From an uncultured Eggerthellaceae bacterium (GTDB lineage Bacteria > Actinomycetota > Coriobacteriia > Coriobacteriales > Eggerthellaceae): 51,513 bases of DNA. Location of the stretch: NCBI GenBank assembly GCA_944320405.1, contig CALUHI010000035.1:1-51513 (forward strand), in the 5' to 3' direction. The notes under the pieces were generated by a model. The model was not told the DNA's origin and did not search any database. It was given only the letters and a program-made list of their open reading frames with translations. Positions 41,879 to 50,500 of this stretch are shown piece by piece. How positions within the stretch are numbered: position 1 is the stretch's first letter; every line of letters starts with the position of its first letter. The position numbers and the translations under genes are program-made.

Positions 41879-42772
41879 ATGACGTACGAACCCATCTGGG
41901 GTCCCATTATCTCGTGGTACCTGTTCCTTGCGGGCCTGGGCGCGGGCGCCTTCATCACCTCCGCGTTCCTGGGCTGGCGTCATCCCGAGGCCACGTCCAT
42001 GCAGAAGATGGGCCGCATCATCGCCCCGCTCGCGGTGGCGGTGGGCTTGGTCCTGCTGATGGTGGACGCCGAAGCGGGCCTGCATAACCCGATCCGCTTC
42101 TTCTATCTGCTGATGAACCCCGGCTCCGTCATGATGTGGGGTGTGGTGTTCCTGGGCGCATTCATGGTGGTTGCCATCGCCGCGTTCGTGCTCGATCGCA
42201 TGAAAAGGCGCATCCCCAACTGGCTTGAGATCCTTGGCGTCGTGCTGGCGGTGTGCGTTGCGGTCTACACCGGCGCGCTGCTGGGCGTGTGCAAGACCTA
42301 TCCGCTGTGGAACAACGCGCTGCTGCCCATCCTGTTCCTGGTGTCCGCGCTGTCCTCCGGTGCTGCATCGGTGCTGATGGTGGCCGTGGTGCGCCATGCC
42401 GACGAGTTCATCCGCGTGGGCGTTCTGAAGAAGTTCCACTTCTGCCTGCCCATCATCGAGCTCGTGCTGGTTGCTTCGCTGTGCTTCATCACCGCGCAGA
42501 CCAACACTGCAGGCTGGGAGTCCATCATGAACCTGGTGTCCGGTGAATGGGCGCTGTGGTTCTGGATCGGCCTGGTGGCCATCGGCCTGGTGCTTCCCAC
42601 CGTGCTTGAGACCTGGCTGCTGTTCTTCAGCCCGAAAGAGTTCGAAGAGAGCCGCAAGGCCCACTGGATCAGCTTCTTCTCGGACGCTGGCGTGCTTGTG
42701 GGCGGCTTCCTGCTCCGCTTCCTGATCGTCGCCGCCGCCGTGCCGCTGACGATTGTGGTTCCGCTTGTCTAG
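41879..42772 (+). CDS. NrfD/PsrC-type membrane anchor, copy 2
   Basis: 297 residues, about 8 membrane helices, starting MTYEPIWGPIISWYLFLAGLG. VYTGALLGVCKTYPLWNNALLP and KKFHFCLPIIELVLVASLCF are nearly identical to copy 1. I chose the ATG at 41879 by homology; a GTG 9 bases earlier is possible. GTGAGGTGATAACC lies before it, the same leader as in copy 1. Confidence 0.92.
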   Translation: MTYEPIWGPIISWYLFLAGLGAGAFITSAFLGWRHPEATSMQKMGRIIAPLAVAVGLVLLMVDAEAGLHNPIRFFYLLMNPGSVMMWGVVFLGAFMVVAIAAFVLDRMKRRIPNWLEILGVVLAVCVAVYTGALLGVCKTYPLWNNALLPILFLVSALSSGAASVLMVAVVRHADEFIRVGVLKKFHFCLPIIELVLVASLCFITAQTNTAGWESIMNLVSGEWALWFWIGLVAIGLVLPTVLETWLLFFSPKEFEESRKAHWISFFSDAGVLVGGFLLRFLIVAAAVPLTIVVPLV

Positions 42773-42803
42773 AAACAAGGCGGAACGGGCCGCTGCTGCG
42801 GCC

Positions 42804-42895
42804 GCCTCGGGCATCCGCCTTTCGCAGGGTTCCAGGGGCTCGCGCACCGAAGACGCGTTGCCCCTGCGGTCCTGCGGGTTCTGGGCGCCCGAGGC
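42804..42895 (+). ncRNA. Structured RNA candidate, long bulged hairpin
   Basis: Three nested stems close one after another: GCCTCGGGC/GCCCGAGGC (42804-42812 with 42887-42895), CGCAGG/CCTGCG (42823-42828 with 42871-42876) and CAGGGGC/GCCCCTG (42833-42839 with 42860-42866), with an inner CGCG pair. Bubbles of about 10 bases on both sides separate stem 1 from stem 2. I match it to no known family; the bulged-rod outline resembles 6S-like RNAs only loosely. The strand is uncertain. It lies in the 300-base gap between the anchor gene and ychF. Confidence 0.35.
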
Positions 42896-42952
42896 ACCCT
42901 CGCTGTCGATGATTGACCAGTGAGGTTTCAGCACTGCATCCTTCCCTCCAGT

Positions 42953-42993
42953 GAAAGCCGGCCTATCCGCAAAGGGTCGGCTTTCGCGTTTCT
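42953..42993 (+). terminator. Terminator before ychF
   Basis: GAAAGCCG/CGGCTTTC (8 bp, 42953-42960 with 42978-42985) with a 17-base loop is followed by GCGTTTC. It may end the molybdoenzyme transcript or the candidate RNA. Confidence 0.6.
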
Positions 42994-43072
42994 GGTGGCG
43001 GTTCGGCGCTTGCCGCGTGGGTGCGGTATCATGGGGCGGTTACGGTTTTCCCTGCACGAAAAGGAAGTTTTC

Positions 43073-44137
43073 ATGTCGCTTTCCATCGGTATCGTGGGCA
43101 TGCCCAACGTTGGCAAGTCCACGCTGTTCACCGCTCTTACCAATAAGGGTGGCCTTGCTGCAAACTACCCGTTCGCCACCATCGAGCCCAACGTGGGCGT
43201 GGTCCCGGTTCCCGATTCCCGCTTGGACGCGCTTGCGAAGATCGACAACCCGGCGCGCATCGTGCCCGCCACGGTTGAGTTCGTCGATATCGCCGGCTTG
43301 GTTGCTGGCGCGTCGCAAGGCGAGGGCTTGGGCAACCAGTTTTTGGCGAACATTCGCGAAACCGACGCCATCTGCGAAGTCGTGCGCTTCTTCAGCGACC
43401 CCGACGTTGTGCACGTTGCCGGCAAGGTCGACCCGCAAAGCGACGTGGAGACCATCAAGACCGAGCTGATCCTTGCCGACATGGCTACCATCGAGAAAGC
43501 GATTCCGCGTCTTGAGAAGGAGGCCAAGCGTGACAAGGCGGGCGCTGCCAAGCTTGCCGCTGCCAAGAAGGTGCTTGAGGGCCTCAACGAAGGACATCGC
43601 GCACGCACGCTGGATCTTTCCGAGGACGAGGTTGACGCCATCTACGAGCTTCACCTGCTGACGATGAAGCCCATGCTCTACATCGCCAACGTCGATGAAG
43701 ACCAACTTGACGCCGACCTTCCCGAGATCGACGGCTGCACGCCGGTGCCCATTTCTGCGAAGGTCGAGGCAGACTTGGCTGAGCTTGACCCCGAGGAAGC
43801 CAAGGAGTACCTGGAGGCCATGGGCCTTGAGGAAAGCGGCCTGGCGCGCCTGGTGCGCGAGGCGTATCGCCTGCTGGGGCTCCAGAGTTACTTCACCAGC
43901 GGCGAGACCGAGACGCGCGCCTGGACGATTCCTATCGGCGCGAAGGCGCCTCAAGCGGCAGGCGTCATTCACACCGATTTCGAGCGCGGCTTCATCAAGG
44001 CCGAGACGGCTTCGTTTGAGGATTACGTCGAACTGGGCGGCGAGAAGGGTTGCCGCGATGCCGGCAAGCTGCGCCAGGAAGGCAAGGAGTACGTGGTGCA
44101 AGACGGCGATGTCATGCACTTCAAGTTTAACGTGTAG
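43073..44137 (+). CDS. ychF: Ribosome-binding ATPase YchF
   Basis: 354 residues. G1 is GMPNVGKSTLFTAL, followed by NYPFATIEPNVGVV (switch I) and DIAGLVAGASQGEGLGNQFL (G3). The G4 position reads NVDEDQ, in place of NKxD, which is the known mark of the ATP-preferring YchF group. The C-terminal TGS-like end is GDVMHFKFNV. Cytoplasmic, ribosome-associated. The ATG at 43073 has AAAGGAAG 5 bases upstream. It is the only evident housekeeping gene in the window. Confidence 0.96.
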   Translation: MSLSIGIVGMPNVGKSTLFTALTNKGGLAANYPFATIEPNVGVVPVPDSRLDALAKIDNPARIVPATVEFVDIAGLVAGASQGEGLGNQFLANIRETDAICEVVRFFSDPDVVHVAGKVDPQSDVETIKTELILADMATIEKAIPRLEKEAKRDKAGAAKLAAAKKVLEGLNEGHRARTLDLSEDEVDAIYELHLLTMKPMLYIANVDEDQLDADLPEIDGCTPVPISAKVEADLAELDPEEAKEYLEAMGLEESGLARLVREAYRLLGLQSYFTSGETETRAWTIPIGAKAPQAAGVIHTDFERGFIKAETASFEDYVELGGEKGCRDAGKLRQEGKEYVVQDGDVMHFKFNV

Positions 44138-44200
44138 AGTCCGGCCGCGATTCCGCGCGCGTTTTGCGTGAGAGCTGAGGCTTTTCCTGGCTGCGCTGGA

Positions 44201-44255
44201 TCCCCAACAATCGCGTTTTTCTCACACTTTTGCTAGGTTTTCGCGTTTGTTGGGG
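44201..44255. repeat. 55-bp stem-loop repeat, copy 1
   Basis: CCCCAACAATCGCG at the left and CGCGTTTGTTGGGG at the right pair with one mismatch, enclosing TTTTTCTCACAC and TTTTGCTAGGTTTT. Copy 2 at 44432 differs at only about three positions. Both lie in the 430-base gap between ychF and larE, where no gene is seen. Confidence 0.75.
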
Positions 44256-44431
44256 GTTTGCGGCGCATTTTCCGTGCTCATTTGGGCGGCATGGAATCAG
44301 AAGGGGCGGGGGCGTCAGAACAGACAAGCTCCTGAACAGGCATTATCTAAATCCACTTTGATTTCGTCCTCAAACGGGGGAGCGTTGCCTCCTGGTTTGG
44401 AGCGCAATGTGCGTGAAAAAACCCGCCCTGT

Positions 44432-44486
44432 TCCCCAACAATCGCGTTTTTCTCACATTTTTGCTAGATTTTCGCGTTTGTTGGGA
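44432..44486. repeat. 55-bp stem-loop repeat, copy 2
   Basis: Same element as at 44201, 231 bases downstream and in the same orientation, with changes C to T and G to A in the loop and A for G at the end. It ends 82 bases before the larE start, so it lies in the probable leader of the lar genes. Confidence 0.75.
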
Positions 44487-44567
44487 ATCCAGGCGTTTGA
44501 TTTGGAGCTAACTCGAAGTGGTAAGGTGCTTTCGAGTTGTTCGCGTAATGCTTGCAAGGAGGTTTTC

Positions 44568-45260
44568 ATGGGTTCGTTTCCGCTCGGCGAAGGGCAGCAG
44601 CTTGGCGTCGAGCCGCTTGATGCGTTCTTCGCACGCACGCCGCGATTGGCGTTGGCGTTTTCCGGGGGATGCGATTCTTCGTACTTGCTGATGGCGGCGG
44701 TTGCTGCTGGATGCGAAGTGGGGGCGTACTGCGTGAAAACGACATTTCAAGCCGATTTCGAGTTGGAGGATGCACGGCGCGTGCTCAATGAGGTGCGCAG
44801 CCGCTACCCTGAAGCGAAGGTTGAGCTTCGCGTGTTGGAGCTGGACATTTTGCCACAGCGGGATATTTGCGCGAACCCGCCTGATCGTTGCTATCTGTGC
44901 AAGCGGTTCATCTTGGGTGCGGTGCGCGATGCGGCTGCACGCGAGGGATACGCTATGCTGATCGACGGAACGAATGCGTCGGACAACCCGGAGCGCCGTC
45001 CGGGATTTTGCGCCCTTGCGGAGCTGGATGTCGTGTCGCCCTTGCGGCGGGCGGGTTTGACGAAAGATGACGTGCGGGTGGCCTCGCGAAAGCAGGGTCT
45101 GAGCACCGCCGAAAAGCCGAGCTTCTCGTGTTTGGCGACGGCGGTGCCGGAAGGTGCGCCGATTACGGAAGAATCGCTTGCCGAAGCGGCGCGCTTGCGC
45201 GGCGTAGAGGACGGCAAGCGTCCCTGGGGCGAAAGCATGATCGATCAGGCGGAGCTCTAA
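44568..45260 (+). CDS. larE: ATP-dependent sacrificial sulfur transferase LarE
   Basis: 230 residues. The PP-loop ALAFSGGCDSSYLLMAAV (residues about 23-40) activates the pyridinium precursor with ATP. NPPDRCYLCKRFI holds the conserved Cys that can donate sulfur (the Lactobacillus-type single Cys176 site, or one of three in cluster-type LarE). SCLATAVPEGAPITEESL is the conserved end. It makes the nickel-pincer nucleotide with LarB and LarC. It is somewhat shorter than usual (about 270). AAGGAGG lies 6 bases before the ATG. Confidence 0.92.
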   Translation: MGSFPLGEGQQLGVEPLDAFFARTPRLALAFSGGCDSSYLLMAAVAAGCEVGAYCVKTTFQADFELEDARRVLNEVRSRYPEAKVELRVLELDILPQRDICANPPDRCYLCKRFILGAVRDAAAREGYAMLIDGTNASDNPERRPGFCALAELDVVSPLRRAGLTKDDVRVASRKQGLSTAEKPSFSCLATAVPEGAPITEESLAEAARLRGVEDGKRPWGESMIDQAEL

Positions 45261-45282
45261 AGCGCGGGAGAGGAGCATTTCG

Positions 45283-46053
45283 ATGGAAGAACGTGAGGCG
45301 CGCGAGCTGCTGCAACGCGTAGCGTCGGGCGACATCGCGCCTGATGACGCGCTTATCAAACTGAAGACAGCTCCGTTCGATGACTTGGGCTACGCGAAGG
45401 TGGATCTTCAGCGTGGCATCCGCCAAGGCGTTGCCGAGGTTGTCTACGGTGCCGGCAAAACAGCGGAGCAGATTGCAGGCATTGTGCGCAGCATGTGCGC
45501 CGCAGGGCAAAGCCGTGTGATGATCACGCGAATGGATGCAGAGAAGGCCGACAAGGTGCGAGGTCTGCTTGCCCCTGAAGATGCCGCGGAATTCGCCTAT
45601 TACGAAATCCCGCACATTGGTCTGGTGGGCGATATGCCCGAACCCGATGGAAGCGGCACCGTTGTCGTTGCTGCTGCAGGCACCAGCGATCTGCCTGTTG
45701 CCGAAGAAGCGGCGTTGGTGGCCGAGGCGCTGGGCAACAACGTTCAACGTCTGTACGACGTGGGTGTGGCTGGGCTGCACCGGCTGCTTGTGCATGCCGA
45801 CGACATTGCTTCCGCTCAGGTAATCGTCGCAGTGGCCGGCATGGAAGGCGCGCTCGCCTCCGTTGTGGGCGGCATGGCGTCCTGCCCGGTGATCGCCGTG
45901 CCCACCAGCATCGGCTACGGCGCCTCGTTTGGCGGTGTGGCGGCGCTGCTCGCCATGCTGAACTCCTGTGCGTCAGGGGTTTCCGTGGTAAACATCGACA
46001 ACGGCTTCGGCGCGGGATACCAGGCCAGTTTGATCAATCATCTGAAACGCTAA
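45283..46053 (+). CDS. larB: Nickel-pincer cofactor biosynthesis protein LarB
   Basis: 256 residues of the AIR-carboxylase-like fold: AKVDLQRGIRQGVAEVVYGAGK, AAAGTSDLPVAEEAALVAEALG, DVGVAGLHRLLVH, VAVAGMEGALASVVGGMA and the end VVNIDNGFGAGYQASLI. It carboxylates nicotinic acid adenine dinucleotide. It starts 22 bases after larE, with GAGGAG upstream. Confidence 0.95.
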   Translation: MEEREARELLQRVASGDIAPDDALIKLKTAPFDDLGYAKVDLQRGIRQGVAEVVYGAGKTAEQIAGIVRSMCAAGQSRVMITRMDAEKADKVRGLLAPEDAAEFAYYEIPHIGLVGDMPEPDGSGTVVVAAAGTSDLPVAEEAALVAEALGNNVQRLYDVGVAGLHRLLVHADDIASAQVIVAVAGMEGALASVVGGMASCPVIAVPTSIGYGASFGGVAALLAMLNSCASGVSVVNIDNGFGAGYQASLINHLKR

Positions 46054-46155
46054 TCCGCCTGGCTTTCCCCGATGCGGAAGGCGAGCGAGCGTGACCATGT
46101 CGACGGCTTGGCGACAGAAAGCCATGAAAACTGAGCTGAAAAGAAAGGACTGCAC

Positions 46156-46707
46156 ATGACGGTGCTTCGTTTGAATCTTTCCGAGGATGCCACTCGCCAG
46201 CATATTCTTGCCGATCTGCGGGGAAGGCTGTCTGACGAGCAGCGCGAAGAGCTCGATGCTGCCACAGCGGCGGCAGGGGTTCCTGCGCGACATCATCACG
46301 ACATCGGGGAAGTGAACGCCACCATCAGCTTCCTGAATGTGAGCGATCATGTGAAGGAAGACATGCGCGCTATCTACGATATCCTTGCGAACGCCGAGGC
46401 CACAGTGCACGGGTGCCCGGTGGAGCACACCCACTTCCACGAGGTGGGAAACGGCGAAGCTGTTCGCTGCGTATGCGAGGTTTGCCTGGCCATCGAGATG
46501 ATCGGCCCTGAACGCATCGTTGCCACGCCGGTGCAGACTGGCAGCGGCACGGTGGTGTGCGCCCATGGTGAGCTTCCCATTCCCGCGCCGGCAACCGCCG
46601 CCATTCTCGAGCAGGGAATCCCCACGTGCCCCGAGCGCGGCGAAGGCGAGCTGTGCACGCCCACCAGCGCCGCTATCATCAAACATTTTGTGAGCGAGTT
46701 CGAATAA
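46156..46707 (+). CDS. larC: LarC-like nickel-insertion protein, short form
   Basis: 183 residues. The core EHTHFHEVGNGEAVRCVCEV, ATPVQTGSGTVVCAHGELPIP and ELCTPTSAAIIKHF is typical of LarC domain 1. The usual start (FxPFSGISGDM) is replaced by a different N-terminus, and the whole second half (LarC2, the CTP-using part) is missing. The following 140 bases, in all frames, do not continue it; a terminator follows. LarC2 may be encoded elsewhere, or this is a specialised short form. The ATG at 46156 has AAGAAAGGA 5-6 bases upstream. Confidence 0.8.
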   Translation: MTVLRLNLSEDATRQHILADLRGRLSDEQREELDAATAAAGVPARHHHDIGEVNATISFLNVSDHVKEDMRAIYDILANAEATVHGCPVEHTHFHEVGNGEAVRCVCEVCLAIEMIGPERIVATPVQTGSGTVVCAHGELPIPAPATAAILEQGIPTCPERGEGELCTPTSAAIIKHFVSEFE

Positions 46708-46727
46708 GCACCGCCCGACAGCTTCGG

Positions 46728-46770
46728 CGCATCTCCCTGACCCGGGGTTATGGAGGTGCGTTTCTTTTTC
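46728..46770 (+). terminator. Terminator of the lar operon
   Basis: CGCATCTCC pairs with GGAGGTGCG (one G-U) around a 15-base loop, followed by TTTCTTTTTC. Confidence 0.85.
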
Positions 46771-46850
46771 GGTCGGCGCTTGGTGAATGAAGGTGCGTCT
46801 CAGGTTCGCTTTGCTATCATCGTGAGCCATGATGCGAAGAGGCGAACACC

Positions 46851-47516
46851 ATGCTTAAACTGATCGGCGGGCTTGTTAAGCTGCTGCTGGCGCTTGCCAT
46901 CGCGGCGGTTCTCTTCGTCGTGGGCGTGAATGCGGCAATCATCCTGGGCACGCGCGGCGAGATCGTCGATGAAGCGTCGGCAGCTTCGTTCGATGCCGAC
47001 GCTGTCGTGGTGCTGGGCGCTTCCGTTATGCCTGATGGCACCCCTTCCGACATCTTGAAATCTCGCTTGGATCAAGGCATCGCCCTGTATTTTGCTGGTG
47101 CTGCGCCCAAGATCATCGTCAGCGGCGACAACGGCACCGAGTCGTACAACGAATGCTGGGCGATGAAGCGCTATGCCATATCCCGAGGCGTGCCGAGCGA
47201 GGACGTGTTCTGCGATCACGCCGGTTTCTCCACCTACGAAACCATGTACCGTGCCCACCATGTGTTCGGCGCCGAGCGCGTGGTGATCGCCACCCAGACC
47301 TACCATCTGTACCGTGCTATCTTCGATGCGAAGGGCGTGGGAATGGAGGCTGTCGGCGTGTCGGACGACGATAGGGCCTACGTCAGCCAGCATTGGTACG
47401 ATCTTCGCGAGATCCCCGCGCGCACGAAAGATTTCCTTCAGGTGCTGTTCTCCGTTCCCTCAACGTTCGTGGGCGACCCTATCAGCCTGGACCAGTCGGG
47501 CGACGTGACGAATTAA
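46851..47516 (+). CDS. SanA/YdcF-like DUF218 membrane protein
   Basis: 221 residues. One N-terminal membrane helix (LLALAIAAVLFVVGVNAAII) is followed by a DUF218 domain: DADAVVVLGASVMPDGTPS, ISRGVPSEDVFCDHAGFSTYET and VVIATQTYHLYRAIF. The SanA/YdcF group is linked to envelope integrity and vancomycin exclusion; the biochemical function is not settled. The last 40 residues extend beyond the domain. The gene is alone, between the lar terminator and a convergent surface-protein gene. Confidence 0.88.
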   Translation: MLKLIGGLVKLLLALAIAAVLFVVGVNAAIILGTRGEIVDEASAASFDADAVVVLGASVMPDGTPSDILKSRLDQGIALYFAGAAPKIIVSGDNGTESYNECWAMKRYAISRGVPSEDVFCDHAGFSTYETMYRAHHVFGAERVVIATQTYHLYRAIFDAKGVGMEAVGVSDDDRAYVSQHWYDLREIPARTKDFLQVLFSVPSTFVGDPISLDQSGDVTN

Positions 47517-47562
47517 CAGGGCGGTTCACCGCGGAAAGCGCAGGGAAGGAAGGCGATTTCAA

Positions 47563-47583
47563 CGCAAAAGCTTCCGTTTTGCG
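47563..47583. terminator. Small hairpin between convergent genes
   Basis: CGCAAAA and TTTTGCG (7 bp) flank GCTTCCG, between the stops at 47516 and 47588. It is weak as a terminator; no better one is seen in this 71-base space. Confidence 0.4.
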
Positions 47584-47587
47584 CAGC

Positions 47588-50500
47588 TTAGCGCCCTTTT
47601 CTCCCCCTGCTCCACGCGCATGCGACGATTGCGCCTGCGGAAATCATGGTCGCGACTATGGCCGCTGCCAAAGGCGCGACTGCGTCGCCGGTGTCGGAGA
47701 GCCGCTTGGCCGTTGCCTCTTTGCCGTCCGCTGCCGTGGCATCCGAATCATCTGATGTATCGCTGGTGCCGGGATCCGGATTGGGCTCCGGATCCGGATC
47801 AGGATCAGGATCGGGATCGGGGTCGGGGTCGGGGTCGGGGTCCGGGCCGGGCGTCACGGCCCACTGCGCGTACAGCGTCACGGTCACGCCGTCCTCAGAT
47901 GCCAGGTTGACGACCTCGGCCCCGTCGGCGTAGGCCGTCCCTGTGCCGTCCGCTTCGGTGTTCCATCCGGCGAAGGAGAAGCCTTCGCGAGCGAACGCGC
48001 AATCGAAAAGACGCTGCGGTTCGCCGTACACCATATCCTGCGGCTCCATCCTCCCTGTACCGCCGTTCGCATCGAAAAGCACCCGGTAGCGGTTCGCCGC
48101 AGGGTGCGCTTCCAAGAGCACGCGCCCGTTCGCCGTGATCGTTTGGCTTGCCTGCGAGGGATCGTCGTTTTCCCATGCAGGGGCGGCGCCGATGGCCGTC
48201 CAGATTTCGAACGCGTAGCCCGTCTCCGCCGACGCTCCTATCTCTATCGCGGAACCAATCGGCACCCGCTCGACCCGGTCTACGGGCTCGCCGGTCGCGG
48301 GATCGACGAGCCAGGCCTCGGCGTGCTTCTCCGCCGCCGCCTCCACGGTGCAGTACGCAAGCACGATCCTGCCGCCGCCGTCTTCCCCGACGATGGCAGC
48401 TTCGCCTTCGGTGCTCCATCCTTCGATCGCCAGGGAATAAGCGCCCGGCGGGATGCTGCTTATGCTGTAGATGCCGGGCTCGACCATCGTGAAACACCCG
48501 ATGAACGAGGTGCCCGATCCGGAAACCAGTTCGATTTCGCTTGCGGGATCCTCGAGAACGACGGGGGAGCCGTCGTTCTCCATGACCAGGTAGAACGCTT
48601 CCGCGCTGCCAAGGCGCGCGTAGAGCTTGGTGCCGACGGGCGTGCCGTCGGCACCAAGCGTGCAGAGGTTGGCCGCCTGCGATCCCGCGCGGTAGAACGA
48701 CCCGAACCCCAGCGTCTCCCATCCCAGCAGCACCCTGCCGTCGGGAATCCCCGCTGCCTCGTCCGGCAAGGTAAGCGGCTCGTCGAACGCTGCATCGATG
48801 CTGCCCAGATGGGTCGTCGTCCCGCCGTCTTCTGCCAAAAGCAGCTCGATCTTGTAGGAGAGCGGTTTCCATTGGGCGTAGAGCGTCACCGTCGCCTTGG
48901 CTTCGGTGGAAAGGTCGACCACCTTGGCGCCGTCGGCATAGGCATCCCCGCTGCCGTCGGCGGCGGTGTTCCAGCCTGCGAACCGGTATCCCGGCAGGGC
49001 GAAGCCGCATGCGGGCAGGTTGCTCGGCTGTCCGACGATCATCGAAAGCGCGGACGTCGATCCATCGACGGTCGTGCTTGCATCCTCCGGCGCGTTGGCG
49101 TCGAAGGCCACCGTGTAGCGCGCCGCCCACTGCGCGTACAGCGTTACAGTGGCACCGTCGGTGAGGGCGAGGTTGGTTACTTCGGCGCCATCGGCATAGG
49201 AAGTCCCGCTGCCGTCTGCTTTCGTGTTCCAGCCGGCGAAGGCATAGCCACCCCTTCGGAACGCGCAGAGGTCGAGCGTGCGCGTCTCATGACATGTCAT
49301 CGCTTCGTGTGCCATCTGGCCCTCGCCGCCGTTGGCGTCGAAGGCGACGGTGTAGGATGCGGAGCGAGAATGGGCGGTAAGCGTGACGGGCCCGTTGATC
49401 GTCATATCCTCCAGGCTCTCGGAGTCTGCGTCGAATCCCGAGGGCGCGACCCCCTGGCAGCTCCATCCGTCGAACATGTAGCCGTTGTCGACGTCGGCGC
49501 CGCAAACGACATGCACTGCATCCCCCACCAGCACGACGCGTTTTTCGACGCCGGGACTGCTGATCCATGCGGAGATTCCTGCGTCTTGCGTCTCGACCTT
49601 CACGGTTGCGTACTCAAGGGACAGCGTTGCGGGTGTGTCGGTTTTTACGGTCACGGTTATGCCGCCTGTCGGCAGCGCGCCGCCGCCGTCGCTTCCTTCA
49701 TTGACGTCTACGCCGTAGGTGCCGGGCGCGACCCCCGCAAGAAAGTACGTCCCCGGACTGCTGGTATCGGCGGAGAACCCATCGACGGGGCTTCCTCCAG
49801 CTTCAGGGATGAGTTGGATCGACCCGCCCGGATCACTGAGCACTACAGGCTCGTTGTCGCGCGCGATGGTCAGCGTGACGGCGTTGCGCGCCCACTGCGC
49901 GGTCAGCGTGTGACCGGCAAGGCTTCCGTCTTCGTTGACCTCGCAAAGGTTCACCACCTGCGCTTGGTCGGAGTAGCGCTTTCCCGTCGTTTCGTCGCAC
50001 CAGTCCAAGAAGACGGCGCCAGTTGGGGCCGAAAACGCGTTGGCGTCAAGTTGAGCGGAGTGGTCAAACGTGAACGTCTGCGCTGCCATCTGGCCGCCTG
50101 CGCCCTCGCCGCCTTTGAACGACACCGTGTAGGAAAGCGGTTCCCATTGGGCGTAGAGGGTCGCGGTCTCGCCGCCTTCCGCCAGGTCGAGCACTGCGTC
50201 ACCGTCTGCATACGCATCCCCTGCGCCATCGGGTGAGGTGTTCCAGCCGGTGAACCGGTAACCGGCAAGCGCGTACCCGCAGGCAGTCAGGCTTCCCGCG
50301 GTTCCTGTTGTCAGTTCAGCGTCTGCCGTCGATCCCGAAACCGTCGTGCTTGCTGTTCTGGGTACGTTCGCATCGAACGTTACGGTATAGGTGCGTTCCC
50401 ATTGCGCGTACAAGGTGAAGGGCGCATCCGTCCGCGTCCAGCGCCCTGCGGCGTCGGTCCAACCCTCGACGTTCGCCGCAAGCCGGTACTGCGCGTTCAT

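Noticed and set aside
43040-44119. Minus-strand open frame of 359 codons
   Set aside because: Antisense to ychF, no domain or start signal.
44201-44486. CRISPR with two repeats
   Set aside because: The spacing between the two 55-base copies is about 176 bases and only two copies exist.
46708-46850. LarC2 continued by frameshift
   Set aside because: The frames after 46707 show no LarC2 motif, and a terminator follows at once.
48104-50236. Plus-strand open frame of 710 codons
   Set aside because: Antisense to the repeat-rich surface protein, whose repeats prove the coding strand; arginine-rich, no domain.
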